Shown piece after piece: positions 29,601 through 37,207 of a stretch of 64,000 nt of DNA (positions are counted from its first letter, which is position 1; each line of letters begins with the position of its first letter). Below the pieces are notes generated by a model. That model was given only the letters and a program-made list of their open reading frames with translations, made no database searches and was not told the origin of the DNA. This DNA comes from Leptospira sp. WS4.C2. GTDB lineage: Bacteria; Spirochaetota; Leptospiria; Leptospirales; Leptospiraceae. The DNA lies in the NCBI RefSeq assembly GCF_040833985.1, contig NZ_CP162139.1, forward strand, positions 2,814,501-2,878,500. The letters are read 5' to 3'. The position numbers and the translations under genes were made by a program.

Positions 29601-30186
29601 CTACTTGGAACCTCGAGAACCTACCAACAGTAATGTTCTCTCCAAATTTCGCAATGGCTTCTTGGAGAAGGTCATTGATGGTTTTGGAGTTGTCACGAAT
29701 CGATTTTTGGTGGATGAGACAAATCTCTTCAAAGTATTTTTTCATTTTACCAGGAAGGATCTTTTCGATTTGTTCTGGTTTTTTGCCTTCTTGTTCGAGA
29801 AGGGCTTTTTGAACACTCATCTCACTGTCAATTTCTGACTTAGGGATAGAATCTTCACTTACGTAAAGTGGGTTCATTGCAGTGATTTGAAGAGCAATCT
29901 CTTTTCCAAGAGCTTCAAACGCTTCATTGTTGGCAACGAAGTCAGTTTCACAGTTCAGTTCCACAAGAACTCCTGTTTTTCCTGTTCCGTGGATGTAAGC
30001 GATTACTTTTCCTTCTCCAGTCTCACGACCAGCGCGTTTTGCTGCTTTTGCTAAACCTTTTTCACGTAAATAAGTGACCGATTTATCAATATCGCCACCG
30101 TTTTCTTCCAAAGCTTTTTTGCAGTCCATCATCCCCGCGCCTGTACGTTCGCGGAGATCTTTAATTTGTTCGGAGCTAACTGCCAT
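29590..30186 (-). CDS. tsf: Elongation factor Ts
   Basis: This is the nucleotide-exchange factor for EF-Tu. The N-terminal UBA-like part is clear ([19 protein letters not shown]), and the core contains [16 protein letters not shown]. At 198 residues it is the short form lacking part of the E. coli dimerisation region, as in several other phyla. Its start shares one base with the rpsB stop. Confidence 0.96.
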   Translation of the reverse strand: MAVSSEQIKDLRERTGAGMMDCKKALEENGGDIDKSVTYLREKGLAKAAKRAGRETGEGKVIAYIHGTGKTGVLVELNCETDFVANNEAFEALGKEIALQITAMNPLYVSEDSIPKSEIDSEMSVQKALLEQEGKKPEQIEKILPGKMKKYFEEICLIHQKSIRDNSKTINDLLQEAIAKFGENITVGRFSRFQVGGN

Positions 30187-31130
30187 TACTCTTTCACCTC
30201 TGTTGCTGGTTTTACTTCTTCTGCTGCTGCAACGGGTGCTTCTACTGCTGGAGTTGTAATTCCTGCGGCTGCTGCCTCTTCCGCTGCTTTTTTAGCTGCT
30301 TCTGGATCTAAAGGAATGTCTTTTGCTACTGGAGGAAGTTCATCGTCCATAATGAATTTTCCGGACTCATCATACTCACCTTGGTATTCAAGTGCGAGCT
30401 GTTCTGCGTCCATATCTTCAGCAAAATTAGTTTGGATGACTTCTCCACCAGTTCCTTCGAGTACAGCATTTGCCATAGTATCAAGGAATAAAGAAATCGC
30501 ACGAATGGCATCATCGTTACCTGGAATTGGGTAATCGATTGGTTCTGGATCACAGTTAGTATCAATCACTGCAAACACTTTCAAACCAAGTTTTTTTGCT
30601 TCACTGACAGCAATTTCTTCTTTTTTAGGATCGATGACAAAAAGAATTTCTGGCACAACAGCCATATCTTTAATCCCACCAAGTGTTTGACGGAGTTTTT
30701 CTAATTCACGTTTAAGAGAAAGTGCTTCTTTTTTAGTACGAGCTTCTTGTTCGAAAGAGTTATTCTCTTCCATTTGTTCGAGTCTTTTCAAACGAGCAAT
30801 GGATTTTTTAACTGTATTCCAGTTCGTAAGAAGTCCACCTAACCAACGGTTAGATACATAGTACATACTGCACGCTTGTGCTGCTCTTTCAATGGCACCA
30901 CGAGCTTGTTTTTTAGTTCCTACAAAAAGAACTTTCTTACCTTGACCGGTAAGTTTTTTTAATGCATCGTATGCTTCTTTAGTTTTTTGAACTGTTTTTT
31001 GAAGGTCAATGATGTGGATCCCGTTACGAGCTGTATAAACATACGGACTCATTTTTGGATTCCAACGACGTGTTTGGTGACCGAAATGTACGCCTGCTTC
31101 TAGCAGACTTTTCATGGAAATTACTGACAT
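30186..31130 (-). CDS. rpsB: 30S ribosomal protein S2
   Basis: The conserved S2 core covers about the first 230 residues ([53 protein letters not shown]). The total is 314 residues, with an extra C-terminal tail that is acidic and alanine-rich ([16 protein letters not shown]). The tail is probably disordered. The gene heads the rpsB-tsf-pyrH-frr series, starting 2 bp after the stop of the small membrane protein gene. Confidence 0.96.
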   Translation of the reverse strand: MSVISMKSLLEAGVHFGHQTRRWNPKMSPYVYTARNGIHIIDLQKTVQKTKEAYDALKKLTGQGKKVLFVGTKKQARGAIERAAQACSMYYVSNRWLGGLLTNWNTVKKSIARLKRLEQMEENNSFEQEARTKKEALSLKRELEKLRQTLGGIKDMAVVPEILFVIDPKKEEIAVSEAKKLGLKVFAVIDTNCDPEPIDYPIPGNDDAIRAISLFLDTMANAVLEGTGGEVIQTNFAEDMDAEQLALEYQGEYDESGKFIMDDELPPVAKDIPLDPEAAKKAAEEAAAAGITTPAVEAPVAAAEEVKPATEVKE

Positions 31131-31132
31131 AG

Positions 31133-31366
31133 TTACCCCTTTTTTAGTGCGAGATATCCAGACGCTACAAGACCAACGATACTTGCAGGGGTTAGCTGGA
31201 ACTCGACTTTAATTATGTAAAGCTCGAGAGATACTGGGGATTCAAACAAATACCGAGAGAGATAGTTTGTGCCAAGAAGTCGGTCAATGACCACTCCTGC
31301 CACGGCTCCCGCCATCAGTCCCAAAAAAAGCACCAAAAGTAGGTTCCCGATTTGGGTTTTGTTCAT
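31133..31366 (-). CDS. Small membrane protein, DUF4321-like
   Basis: The product is 77 residues. It has one hydrophobic segment near the N-terminus ([20 protein letters not shown]) and a second at the C-terminus ([14 protein letters not shown]). The pattern resembles small DUF4321 proteins (glycine-rich membrane anchor, middle VEFQLTPAS strand, final helix), but I assign this only tentatively. It is the first gene of the run leading into rpsB (2-bp gap). On the minus strand a TTGACA lies upstream (31419-31424), without a convincing -10 at the right distance. Confidence 0.6.
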   Translation of the reverse strand: MNKTQIGNLLLVLFLGLMAGAVAGVVIDRLLGTNYLSRYLFESPVSLELYIIKVEFQLTPASIVGLVASGYLALKKG

Positions 31367-31459
31367 CCAAAAGCACCTTTGTCAAGCTTCCCTGTCAGAA
31401 TTTGGAATTTGGGCAGATTGTCAAGGGGAAAGGAATTCTTAAGGTTTGAAAAGGCAGGG

Positions 31460-31579
31460 TTGGGGCGCCTCCCATCCCTCTAAAACAGAAAATCAAATCC
31501 AAAAAGGACCGGGCTCCTGCGGGGTGCGCTTTCGTTCCCGTCCTTCGGACCTTACGCCCTCCGGATCCCTGGCGCGGGA
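31460..31579 (+). repeat. GC-rich dispersed repeat element, copy A
   Basis: An unusually GC-rich stretch lies in an otherwise AT-rich intergenic gap of 267 bp. It opens TTGGGGCGCCTCCCATCCC and, after an AT-rich spacer, continues GACCGGGCTC, TGCGCTTTCGTTCCCG, CCTTCGGACCTTACGCC and GGATCCCTGGCGCGGG. The same order of blocks (TTTGGGCGC, GACCGGGCTC, TGCGCT, TTACGCT, GATCCCTTGCGC) is found on the opposite strand in the two 95-bp copies at 33429 and 35926, so they are one diverged family. TCCCATC (31470-31476) and GATGGGA (31580-31586) form flanking inverted repeats. No open reading frame is plausible. Confidence 0.65.
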
Positions 31580-31633
31580 GATGGGATAGAAATCAAGATA
31601 ACTGAGATAAAGTCAATCTGAGTGAGTATTTTA

Positions 31634-32467
31634 TTACGGCTGAATTTCTTTTACATTATACTCTATACTTTTTAGAAAAAACTTTCCATAAGTAAAATCT
31701 CCCTCTGGATAATTCCAAATGGCTTCCCCGTAGGTGGGCACCTTAACCCCGTTAAATTCTTTGTAATCTCTCACAGGTGTTGACCAGCGCGCCTTACGCA
31801 AACTTCCATCGTCTTGTAAGGCAGAACGATCATCAGAAACAAATTTTACTAACTCACCCTTTTCATTAAAAAAAAGAACAGCAGATACTTTAAATCTTCC
31901 ATTTTTAAATATTACTTTTGCGGACAAAGGGCCTATTGGCTCCCAAGAAATTTTTTCATCAATCAGTGCGGAAGGAGCAAACAAACAAAGGTCATTGAGC
32001 ACGGTGACTGTTTCTGCTATGGCCAGGTCTTCACTCTCCAAATTGACAGCATCAAAAAGAAAGGCCACGCGAACGAGCATCGTTGCTTTCTCGTCAGAGT
32101 AAGAATGGAGGACACGAAAGGGAACTCCCATCATACTTGCCTTCATATAGAAGTGGCGAGCGGGACTTGTAAAAAAATTATACTGGTCAGAGGAAGAATC
32201 CATTGGTTTTGTTTCGGGATTTTTATACATCAGTTCTTTAAAAACAATTCGCATATTTTGGATTTGGTTTTTCCCAACCGCACCTGTATACAAAAGGTAT
32301 TTTTGAACTGGGAGAGGTAAATGTGTGATATTCGATTTTGTTAAAATCTTTCCTAACACTAGCGGTTGTCTTTGAAATTCAAATTGAACTTTGGAATCAA
32401 AAGAAGATTGGACTCCGTTACATCCAAAAAATAAAATAAAAACCAAAACCTTCCATGGAGTAATCAT
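31634..32467 (-). CDS. Predicted lipoprotein, DUF6544-like
   Basis: Starting at ATG 32467 gives 277 residues with a lipoprotein signal (ITPWKVLVFILFFGCNG, cysteine about residue 15). A GTG at 32494 could extend it by 9 residues but weakens the signal. The C-terminal half matches my memory of the DUF6544 family: LAIAETVTVLNDLCLFAPSA, then VKVPTYGEAIWNYPEGDFTY. The function of that family is unknown. It is divergent from the membrane protein gene at 32620 and ends about 55 bp from the GC-rich repeat. Confidence 0.65.
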   Translation of the reverse strand: MITPWKVLVFILFFGCNGVQSSFDSKVQFEFQRQPLVLGKILTKSNITHLPLPVQKYLLYTGAVGKNQIQNMRIVFKELMYKNPETKPMDSSSDQYNFFTSPARHFYMKASMMGVPFRVLHSYSDEKATMLVRVAFLFDAVNLESEDLAIAETVTVLNDLCLFAPSALIDEKISWEPIGPLSAKVIFKNGRFKVSAVLFFNEKGELVKFVSDDRSALQDDGSLRKARWSTPVRDYKEFNGVKVPTYGEAIWNYPEGDFTYGKFFLKSIEYNVKEIQP

Positions 32468-32619
32468 TCTTACTTTTTGTCCCGATAGATTCACTTAGTT
32501 CTTTCGCCTAAAAAGTGATTTTACCTTTGTCCCATCTATTTTTTTCTCAGAGGGAACAAAAAGAAAAGCTAAAAAAATAATTTGAAATCCTTTTCCAATT
32601 TCTTTATCATCGGTCCAAC

Positions 32620-33459
32620 ATGAAGAACTTTCTACTCAGCTTACTCCCTTGGACAAAAAGAGAATGGTCTGACTTTGTTGCCGATCTAACACCTCTTCTT
32701 GGTTTATTCATTTTTGCTTCGGAGCCGAGAAACATAATGCTCGCATTATATCCTGAACTGTATTTTTTATTTGGCTACGGAATGGTTCGCCTTATAGCAA
32801 CTGCCGTTTATGCGGCTGGCCAACAGAGCAAAGAAATGGGATTACAAGATTTGGATATCCCAGAACCTATCATTGGAAAAATATTCTATTTTATATTTGT
32901 TCCTTTTTTTGGTGTCATCCTTCTCATAGCACTTCTTTGTATCGTCTCTCTACTCATTGGGTTTAATTTTTTCTTTTATATGATGATCGAATTGTTTTTG
33001 AGTGTTGCCACCACCGGAGGTCTGAATGCTAATTTCATTTTTTTCGATCTCTACCAGTCTCTAGAACCAAAGGAACAGTATTATATTTGGGGAATTTTTC
33101 TATTTACTCTTTATCGTTATTTACCAAAGATTTTTGATTTTTTCAAAAACCAAACCTACAAAAATGATAAGAATTCTTGGGCCTGGCTTGCCATGGGAAC
33201 ACCAGGAATTCCCAAAAACAATCAATTCCAAATGATGGTAAAGGCATTTCAATCTATGATCGGAACAGAAAACAAACCTTCCGAAATTTTCGAATACACT
33301 CCATTGATTTATCTTGGATTTTTATTCTTTTATTTTAGCACATTGATTTTGATGATGAAACTTCCGTTATCTGGTCCAATCCTTACCCTTGTCATCAAAG
33401 CCTTTGTAGAAATGTATTTTTTTCGGCTCTACAAAGAAGCGCAAGGGATCGCAGCGTAA
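32620..33459 (+). CDS. Multi-pass membrane protein, unknown function
   Basis: The product is 279 residues with five or six hydrophobic helices (LLGLFIFASE, IFYFIFVPFFGVILLIALLC, FYMMIELFLSVA, LIYLGFLFFYFSTLILM, LTLVIKAFVEMYFF). I do not recognise the family. The last nine codons and the stop (33429 onward, ending Y-K-E-A-Q-G-I-A-A) lie inside the 95-bp repeat, so the C-terminus is repeat-derived or the repeat copy captured the gene's end. No close partner gene is on its strand; the next gene downstream is convergent. Confidence 0.65.
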   Translation: MKNFLLSLLPWTKREWSDFVADLTPLLGLFIFASEPRNIMLALYPELYFLFGYGMVRLIATAVYAAGQQSKEMGLQDLDIPEPIIGKIFYFIFVPFFGVILLIALLCIVSLLIGFNFFFYMMIELFLSVATTGGLNANFIFFDLYQSLEPKEQYYIWGIFLFTLYRYLPKIFDFFKNQTYKNDKNSWAWLAMGTPGIPKNNQFQMMVKAFQSMIGTENKPSEIFEYTPLIYLGFLFFYFSTLILMMKLPLSGPILTLVIKAFVEMYFFRLYKEAQGIAA

Positions 33460-33523
33460 ATCCTTTGCGTAGCAAAGATTGGAGCGCAGAGCCCGGTCGC
33501 GTAAGCGATGCGCCCAAACCAAA
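33429..33523. repeat. 95-bp direct repeat, copy 1 (GC-rich repeat family, inverted orientation)
   Basis: These 95 bp are identical to 35926-36020 in the same orientation, and the match ends sharply at both sides. The sequence is GC-rich and contains short hairpins (CTTTGC-GTA-GCAAAG and TCGC-GTAA-GCGA). Read on the minus strand it aligns block by block with the element at 31460. It covers the last 10 codons of the membrane protein gene and ends 4 bp before the GlxA-type regulator stop. Confidence 0.92.
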
Positions 33524-33526
33524 AAA

Positions 33527-34504
33527 CTATTCTGGGTTATGAAAACGGTTGCGGTATTCTCCCGGACTCATACCTACATTTTTTTTAAAGACTTTTTGGA
33601 AATGAGATAGATCTTCATAACCACAATGAAATCCTAAATCCGCAATTTTGAGTTTCCGTTGCGTTAACATGTGTTTTGCCTTTTGGATTCTTAATTTTTC
33701 CAGATATTTCTTAGGGGTCATTTTCAATTCTAGCTTCATTTTTCGAAAGAATGTTCTTGGGTTCATCCCCGCTATTTTTGAAAGATCTTGGATCTGCCAA
33801 GGATACGTTAAGTCTTGTAAAACTTTTGTTTCCAATTGAAGCAACCAAGGCTCTTGTGATATATGTAACCACTGTTTATAAGGAGATTGTAACTGCCTTT
33901 TAGGATCAACCGCCAAAAAGTTTGCAACCGATTTTGAAAGAACTTCTTTAGATGTATCCGAGATTGCCCGCAGAGCCAAATCAATGGCGCTAAATGCTCC
34001 TCCTGAGGTTGTTATGTTTCTGTCTGAAACTAAAAGTTTATCCATCTGTAAATTTACATTAGGATATCGATTTGCAAAATCGGAATGTAACCACCAACTG
34101 GATGCAATCGATTTTGAATTTAATTTTCCCGATTCTGCAAGTAAGTATCCCGCAGAACAACTAACATACATCGGAATATCGATATTCTTAAAAAAGTGTA
34201 TCTCTCGAGAAAGATTTGGTAATTGATTCAAAATATCCTGTGCAAACAAATGATCCAATCCTGAAGCAAATATAATTCCATCTTTTATTGTCCGACGCAA
34301 TGCTTTTGATTTCAACTTGATACCACTAGAAGACTGTATTTCACCTCCATTCATTGAAACATAAACCGGTTTCCATCTCCATCGACTGTGAAAGGATGCC
34401 TCAGATATACGATTGGCAATCATCAGTGTATCAAAAAATGACACTGCAGATGTTAATAAAAAATTTTCAAATAACATAATCTGTACATTTATCAATTTCT
34501 TCAT
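33527..34504 (-). CDS. GlxA-family transcriptional regulator (DJ-1/PfpI plus AraC)
   Basis: The product is 325 residues. The N-terminal half is a DJ-1/PfpI-like (class I amidotransferase-like) domain, with the nucleophile elbow YVSCSAGYLLAESG and TTSGGAFSAIDLAL. The C-terminal 100 residues are an AraC double helix-turn-helix (IQDLSKIAGMNPRTFFRKMK and IADLGFHCGYEDLSHFQKVF, ending with GMSPGEYRNRF). Such regulators usually activate a neighbouring catabolic or detoxification operon. It is divergent from the HD-domain pair, which are its likely targets. A TGTCA-TTTC-TGACA palindrome lies between them. The gene is inside the 95-bp direct repeats. Confidence 0.9.
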   Translation of the reverse strand: MKKLINVQIMLFENFLLTSAVSFFDTLMIANRISEASFHSRWRWKPVYVSMNGGEIQSSSGIKLKSKALRRTIKDGIIFASGLDHLFAQDILNQLPNLSREIHFFKNIDIPMYVSCSAGYLLAESGKLNSKSIASSWWLHSDFANRYPNVNLQMDKLLVSDRNITTSGGAFSAIDLALRAISDTSKEVLSKSVANFLAVDPKRQLQSPYKQWLHISQEPWLLQLETKVLQDLTYPWQIQDLSKIAGMNPRTFFRKMKLELKMTPKKYLEKLRIQKAKHMLTQRKLKIADLGFHCGYEDLSHFQKVFKKNVGMSPGEYRNRFHNPE

Positions 34505-34575
34505 TTGTCACTTTTATCCTTTTTTCTGTCATTTCTGACAATTGAATATTTACCCATTTCGATTATGATTTCAAT
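34505..34575 (+). promoter_or_regulatory. Divergent control region for the GlxA regulator and HD genes
   Basis: The palindrome TGTCA-TTTC-TGACA occupies 34527-34540; a further TTGTCA at 34505-34510 is the complement of TGACAA at 34536-34541. Downstream, TTGAAT (34543-34548) and TATGAT (34564-34569) form a -35/-10 pair about 15-16 bp apart. The ATG at 34576 is only 6 bp after the -10 and has no ribosome site, so the HD transcript may be leaderless. Confidence 0.45.
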
Positions 34576-35178
34576 ATGATTTCAACAGAAAATGTAGAAA
34601 AAATCCATGAATCTCAGGATGATATTGAATCTTTATTCCAATCCTGGGAAAAACAGACTCATAGAAACTTAAGCGATTATAAATTTCACGTTTATCGCGT
34701 TTGGAACTTATGTTTAAAACTTTCCGGATTGAATGAATCAACAGATGCTGAACTGTTTCGACTACTCGCAATTACTTCTGCATTTCATGACAGCGAATAC
34801 TTTATTAATAAAAATTGGGATTATTTAAACACTAGTAATCAAAAAATGACTGAATATTTAAAATCAGTTAAACTCGACCATATAACAGAAATAGCATCAT
34901 TATGTTTATTCAATCATCATCTGCTTATAATTTATAGAGGGCCACATTTCCGAATTGTAGAATCATTTCGAAAAGCGGATTTAATCGACTTCCCTGGCTG
35001 GCGCCTACATGGGATTGATAAACAATATTTAAGAAAACTTAGAAAAGTTTTTCCATACGAGAATTTTCGATTCATTGTCTGGTTCGAAACATTCAAACAG
35101 TTTACAAAATCACCTTTTTCTGGTTTGCCGATGTTAAAAAAAACACCTTATTTAATTTCAGATGAGGAGATTAAATGA
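34576..35178 (+). CDS. HD-domain protein 1 (predicted metal-dependent hydrolase)
   Basis: The product is 200 residues. HD-superfamily metal ligands appear in order: H in KFHVYRVWN, HD in SAFHDSEYF, the histidine pair in LFNHHLL, and D in RKADLIDF. It lacks signal and membrane segments. The substrate is not evident; the family includes phosphohydrolases and hydratases. The stop overlaps the next HD gene by 4 bp (ATGA), so the two are coupled. Base composition is notably AT-rich compared with the core genes. It is divergent from the GlxA-type regulator and may be its target. Confidence 0.75.
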   Translation: MISTENVEKIHESQDDIESLFQSWEKQTHRNLSDYKFHVYRVWNLCLKLSGLNESTDAELFRLLAITSAFHDSEYFINKNWDYLNTSNQKMTEYLKSVKLDHITEIASLCLFNHHLLIIYRGPHFRIVESFRKADLIDFPGWRLHGIDKQYLRKLRKVFPYENFRFIVWFETFKQFTKSPFSGLPMLKKTPYLISDEEIK

Positions 35179-35804
35179 ATCATCATCCCTATATACCAGA
35201 TAGTCAACTATGTAATCGAATACTAGAATATTTAAATGATACACAGCCTGAATACCTGACTCATCATTGTTTGAGAAGTCATGCCTATTCTGCTTTAATA
35301 TCAGAAAGCAAAAACGATAACATAGATCAGGAAATTTTATTTTGTACAACCGCACTTCATGATCTAGGATTGTGCCAACATAATTCTCAAAAAAGTCGCT
35401 TTGAAGTATTGGGGGCTGATTTAGCAGTAGAATTCCTTGGTAAAAATGGATTGGATAAAATTAAGTGCGAGATTGTTTGGGATGGAATTGCCTTACATAC
35501 CTCCTTTGAAATTGCTTTCCGGAAACAAGCGGAAATAGCCAACGCAGCAGCAGGTATTCTTTTTGATGTGGTTGGTGGACCACAAATTCGATTGATCGGC
35601 AAAAAAAACTTAGAAAAAATTCTTACGATGTATCCGAGGTTGAACTTAAAAAAGAATTTAGTAAATGATATGGTAAGTTTTATTCAAAAAAATCCTAAGA
35701 CAGTAACAGGGACGATTCTCTCAGAAGTAGCAATTCTCAAAACGCCAGAAACAAACTGTCCAAATTTTGTAGATTTGATTAACCGTGCTCCATTTCCAGA
35801 ATAG
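35175..35804 (+). CDS. HD-domain protein 2, cyanamide-hydratase-like
   Basis: The product is 209 residues. Visible HD features are LTHHCLRSHAYSALI, TALHDLGLCQHN, RFEVLGADLAVEFLGKNG and GIALHTSFEIAF. The order H...HD-L-G...RFE-x-x-GA-x-A...H resembles the HD family that includes cyanamide hydratases (DDI2/3, Cah), so hydration or hydrolysis of a small nitrogen compound is a possible role. This is inference from motif resemblance. It is translationally coupled to HD protein 1, which makes a tandem pair of different HD proteins. It ends about 120 bp before copy 2 of the 95-bp repeat. Confidence 0.72.
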   Translation: MNHHPYIPDSQLCNRILEYLNDTQPEYLTHHCLRSHAYSALISESKNDNIDQEILFCTTALHDLGLCQHNSQKSRFEVLGADLAVEFLGKNGLDKIKCEIVWDGIALHTSFEIAFRKQAEIANAAAGILFDVVGGPQIRLIGKKNLEKILTMYPRLNLKKNLVNDMVSFIQKNPKTVTGTILSEVAILKTPETNCPNFVDLINRAPFPE

Positions 35805-35925
35805 TGGATTGTATTGATTTACATAAATGCTGAGTTATATGATATTCAAATCTAAATATTATTTAAAAATTGATGCGATTAATTTGCCGTAGCATCTCAA
35901 TCTTTTTTTAAAAGAAAACCCTTGC

Positions 35926-36020
35926 CTACAAAGAAGCGCAAGGGATCGCAGCGTAAATCCTTTGCGTAGCAAAGATTGGAGCGCAGAGCCCGGTCGCGTA
36001 AGCGATGCGCCCAAACCAAA
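35926..36020. repeat. 95-bp direct repeat, copy 2
   Basis: It is identical base for base to 33429-33523, including the 31 bp that in copy 1 encode the end of the membrane protein. No membrane protein precedes it here, so those bases are non-coding. Together the two copies bracket the GlxA regulator and HD genes in a 2.5-kb unit. The flanking bases differ at once on both sides (t/c on the left, a/g on the right). Confidence 0.92.
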
Positions 36021-36077
36021 GGAAAGACTATCGATAAACATTGTTTAGTTTTTTAGTGAAAAGAATGAATTTAGAAC

Positions 36078-36542
36078 TTACATATATACCGAGCCTGCAT
36101 CTCCTGGGCCAAACAAACCGCGACAGACGGGAAAGTTTGGAGTTGGTGAACCAGAAGCTTTGACAATCGACTCACAAGGATAAAATAACACTTCATTCAA
36201 ACATACCTTTAGGTCTTTTTTCTCTACATATTCATAAACTGATCCGCAACTTCGAAGAGTGACTTGGGATTCTTTCGTTGTAGAGAACCCATTACAACCT
36301 GATTTTAAAGAAGTAGTAAAATAGCCAGCAGCGAACAAAGTCGAATCGATCGAACCTGGGCAAAGAGAGCGTTTTACGAGTAAGGCGCTGTAAAATTGTC
36401 TTACAGCATAACTTCGTGATACCTTACTATCATCCAAACTATTCCGTGTATCATAATACAAATCCCCAACACATCCAAAAAATAAAAACCCGAAGGAAAA
36501 AACTATTTTTTGTAAAAGAAGATGAAATCTATATTGGTTCAT
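36078..36542 (-). CDS. Cysteine-rich predicted lipoprotein
   Basis: The product is 154 residues. The signal reads HLLLQKIVFSFGFLFFGCVG, with the lipidated cysteine at about residue 24. The mature domain carries six further cysteines (in RSLCPGS, KSGCNGF, LRSCGSV, KVCLNEV, YPCES, VCRGLFG), consistent with disulfides in the periplasm or at the surface. I do not recognise the family. It is isolated: about 60 bp separate it from the repeat copy and 210 bp from the VOC gene. That gap is AT-rich and shows only a possible promoter for the VOC gene. Confidence 0.6.
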   Translation of the reverse strand: MNQYRFHLLLQKIVFSFGFLFFGCVGDLYYDTRNSLDDSKVSRSYAVRQFYSALLVKRSLCPGSIDSTLFAAGYFTTSLKSGCNGFSTTKESQVTLRSCGSVYEYVEKKDLKVCLNEVLFYPCESIVKASGSPTPNFPVCRGLFGPGDAGSVYM

Positions 36543-36751
36543 TCAAACAAACAGTTGTTAAAATAGAGGAAGGTCAATTTTTTCTTAAAAAATTAAGGAA
36601 AAAAAGAATAATTTAAAAAAATATTCTGCAAAGAAAATACATTACTGTGACAATGATTTTTTCGATTCTATTCCTGATTAGAAAAAATAGCAAAAATGAT
36701 CCAGTTTGGTTTTGAAACCCTTGTATACTAGAAAAATAATAAGGAGAGAAT

Positions 36752-37144
36752 ATGGCATTCCAACAAATCCAAACGGGAATCATCACCGAAAAATTAGCAG
36801 AAACAAAAGTCTTTTATGAAAAATGGTTAGGATTAGAAACAAAATTCGAATCCGAATGGTTTGTATTACTTTGTTTACCAAATCGTCCCGAAGTGGAATT
36901 GGCAATCATGAAACCTAACCAAACGCAGGTGAGAAAAACTTATTTTCAAGATTCTTACCAAGGCAGAGGAATCTGGTTTATCTTTGAATCTAAAGACGTA
37001 ACGAAAGAATTTGAAAAAATGAAACAAAACAAAGCACCGATTGATCTAACACTCACTACGGAAGAATGGGGGGATGTCCATTTTACTTTAGTGGATCCGA
37101 ATGGAATTGGAATTGATATTGTCCAAGAGCGTAATTCTAACTAA
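36752..37144 (+). CDS. VOC-superfamily protein (glyoxalase/bleomycin-resistance fold)
   Basis: The product is 130 residues with two beta-alpha-beta-beta-beta halves typical of the vicinal oxygen chelate fold (TGIITEKLAETKVFYEKWLG, then the C-terminal FTLVDPNGIGIDIVQE). The C-terminal glutamate is a possible metal ligand. The substrate is unknown. AAGGAG about 6 bp upstream supports the ATG. Downstream, 63 bp away in the same direction, is an AraC-GyrI-like regulator, so the two may form a small resistance-type unit. Confidence 0.8.
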   Translation: MAFQQIQTGIITEKLAETKVFYEKWLGLETKFESEWFVLLCLPNRPEVELAIMKPNQTQVRKTYFQDSYQGRGIWFIFESKDVTKEFEKMKQNKAPIDLTLTTEEWGDVHFTLVDPNGIGIDIVQERNSN

Positions 37145-37207
37145 AATAAAGAAGACAAATTGAGAAACCTTTTGAATCTTTCCTCTTGAAAGTAAAAGAG
37201 GTTTCCC

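Noticed and set aside
31419..31424. TTGACA on the minus strand as promoter of the rpsB run
   Set aside because: No acceptable -10 hexamer at 16-18 bp (ATTCTG at 17 bp), so it is not listed as a promoter feature.
33429..36020. Integron cassette bounded by attC sites
   Set aside because: The edges do not match the GTTRRRY/RYYYAAC core rules, no integrase is in the window, and the 95-bp identity including coding bases is more than attC recombination would leave.
35859..36041. 60-codon frame across copy 2 of the 95-bp repeat
   Set aside because: It exists because of the GC-rich repeat, has no start signal, and its translation shows no protein-like pattern.
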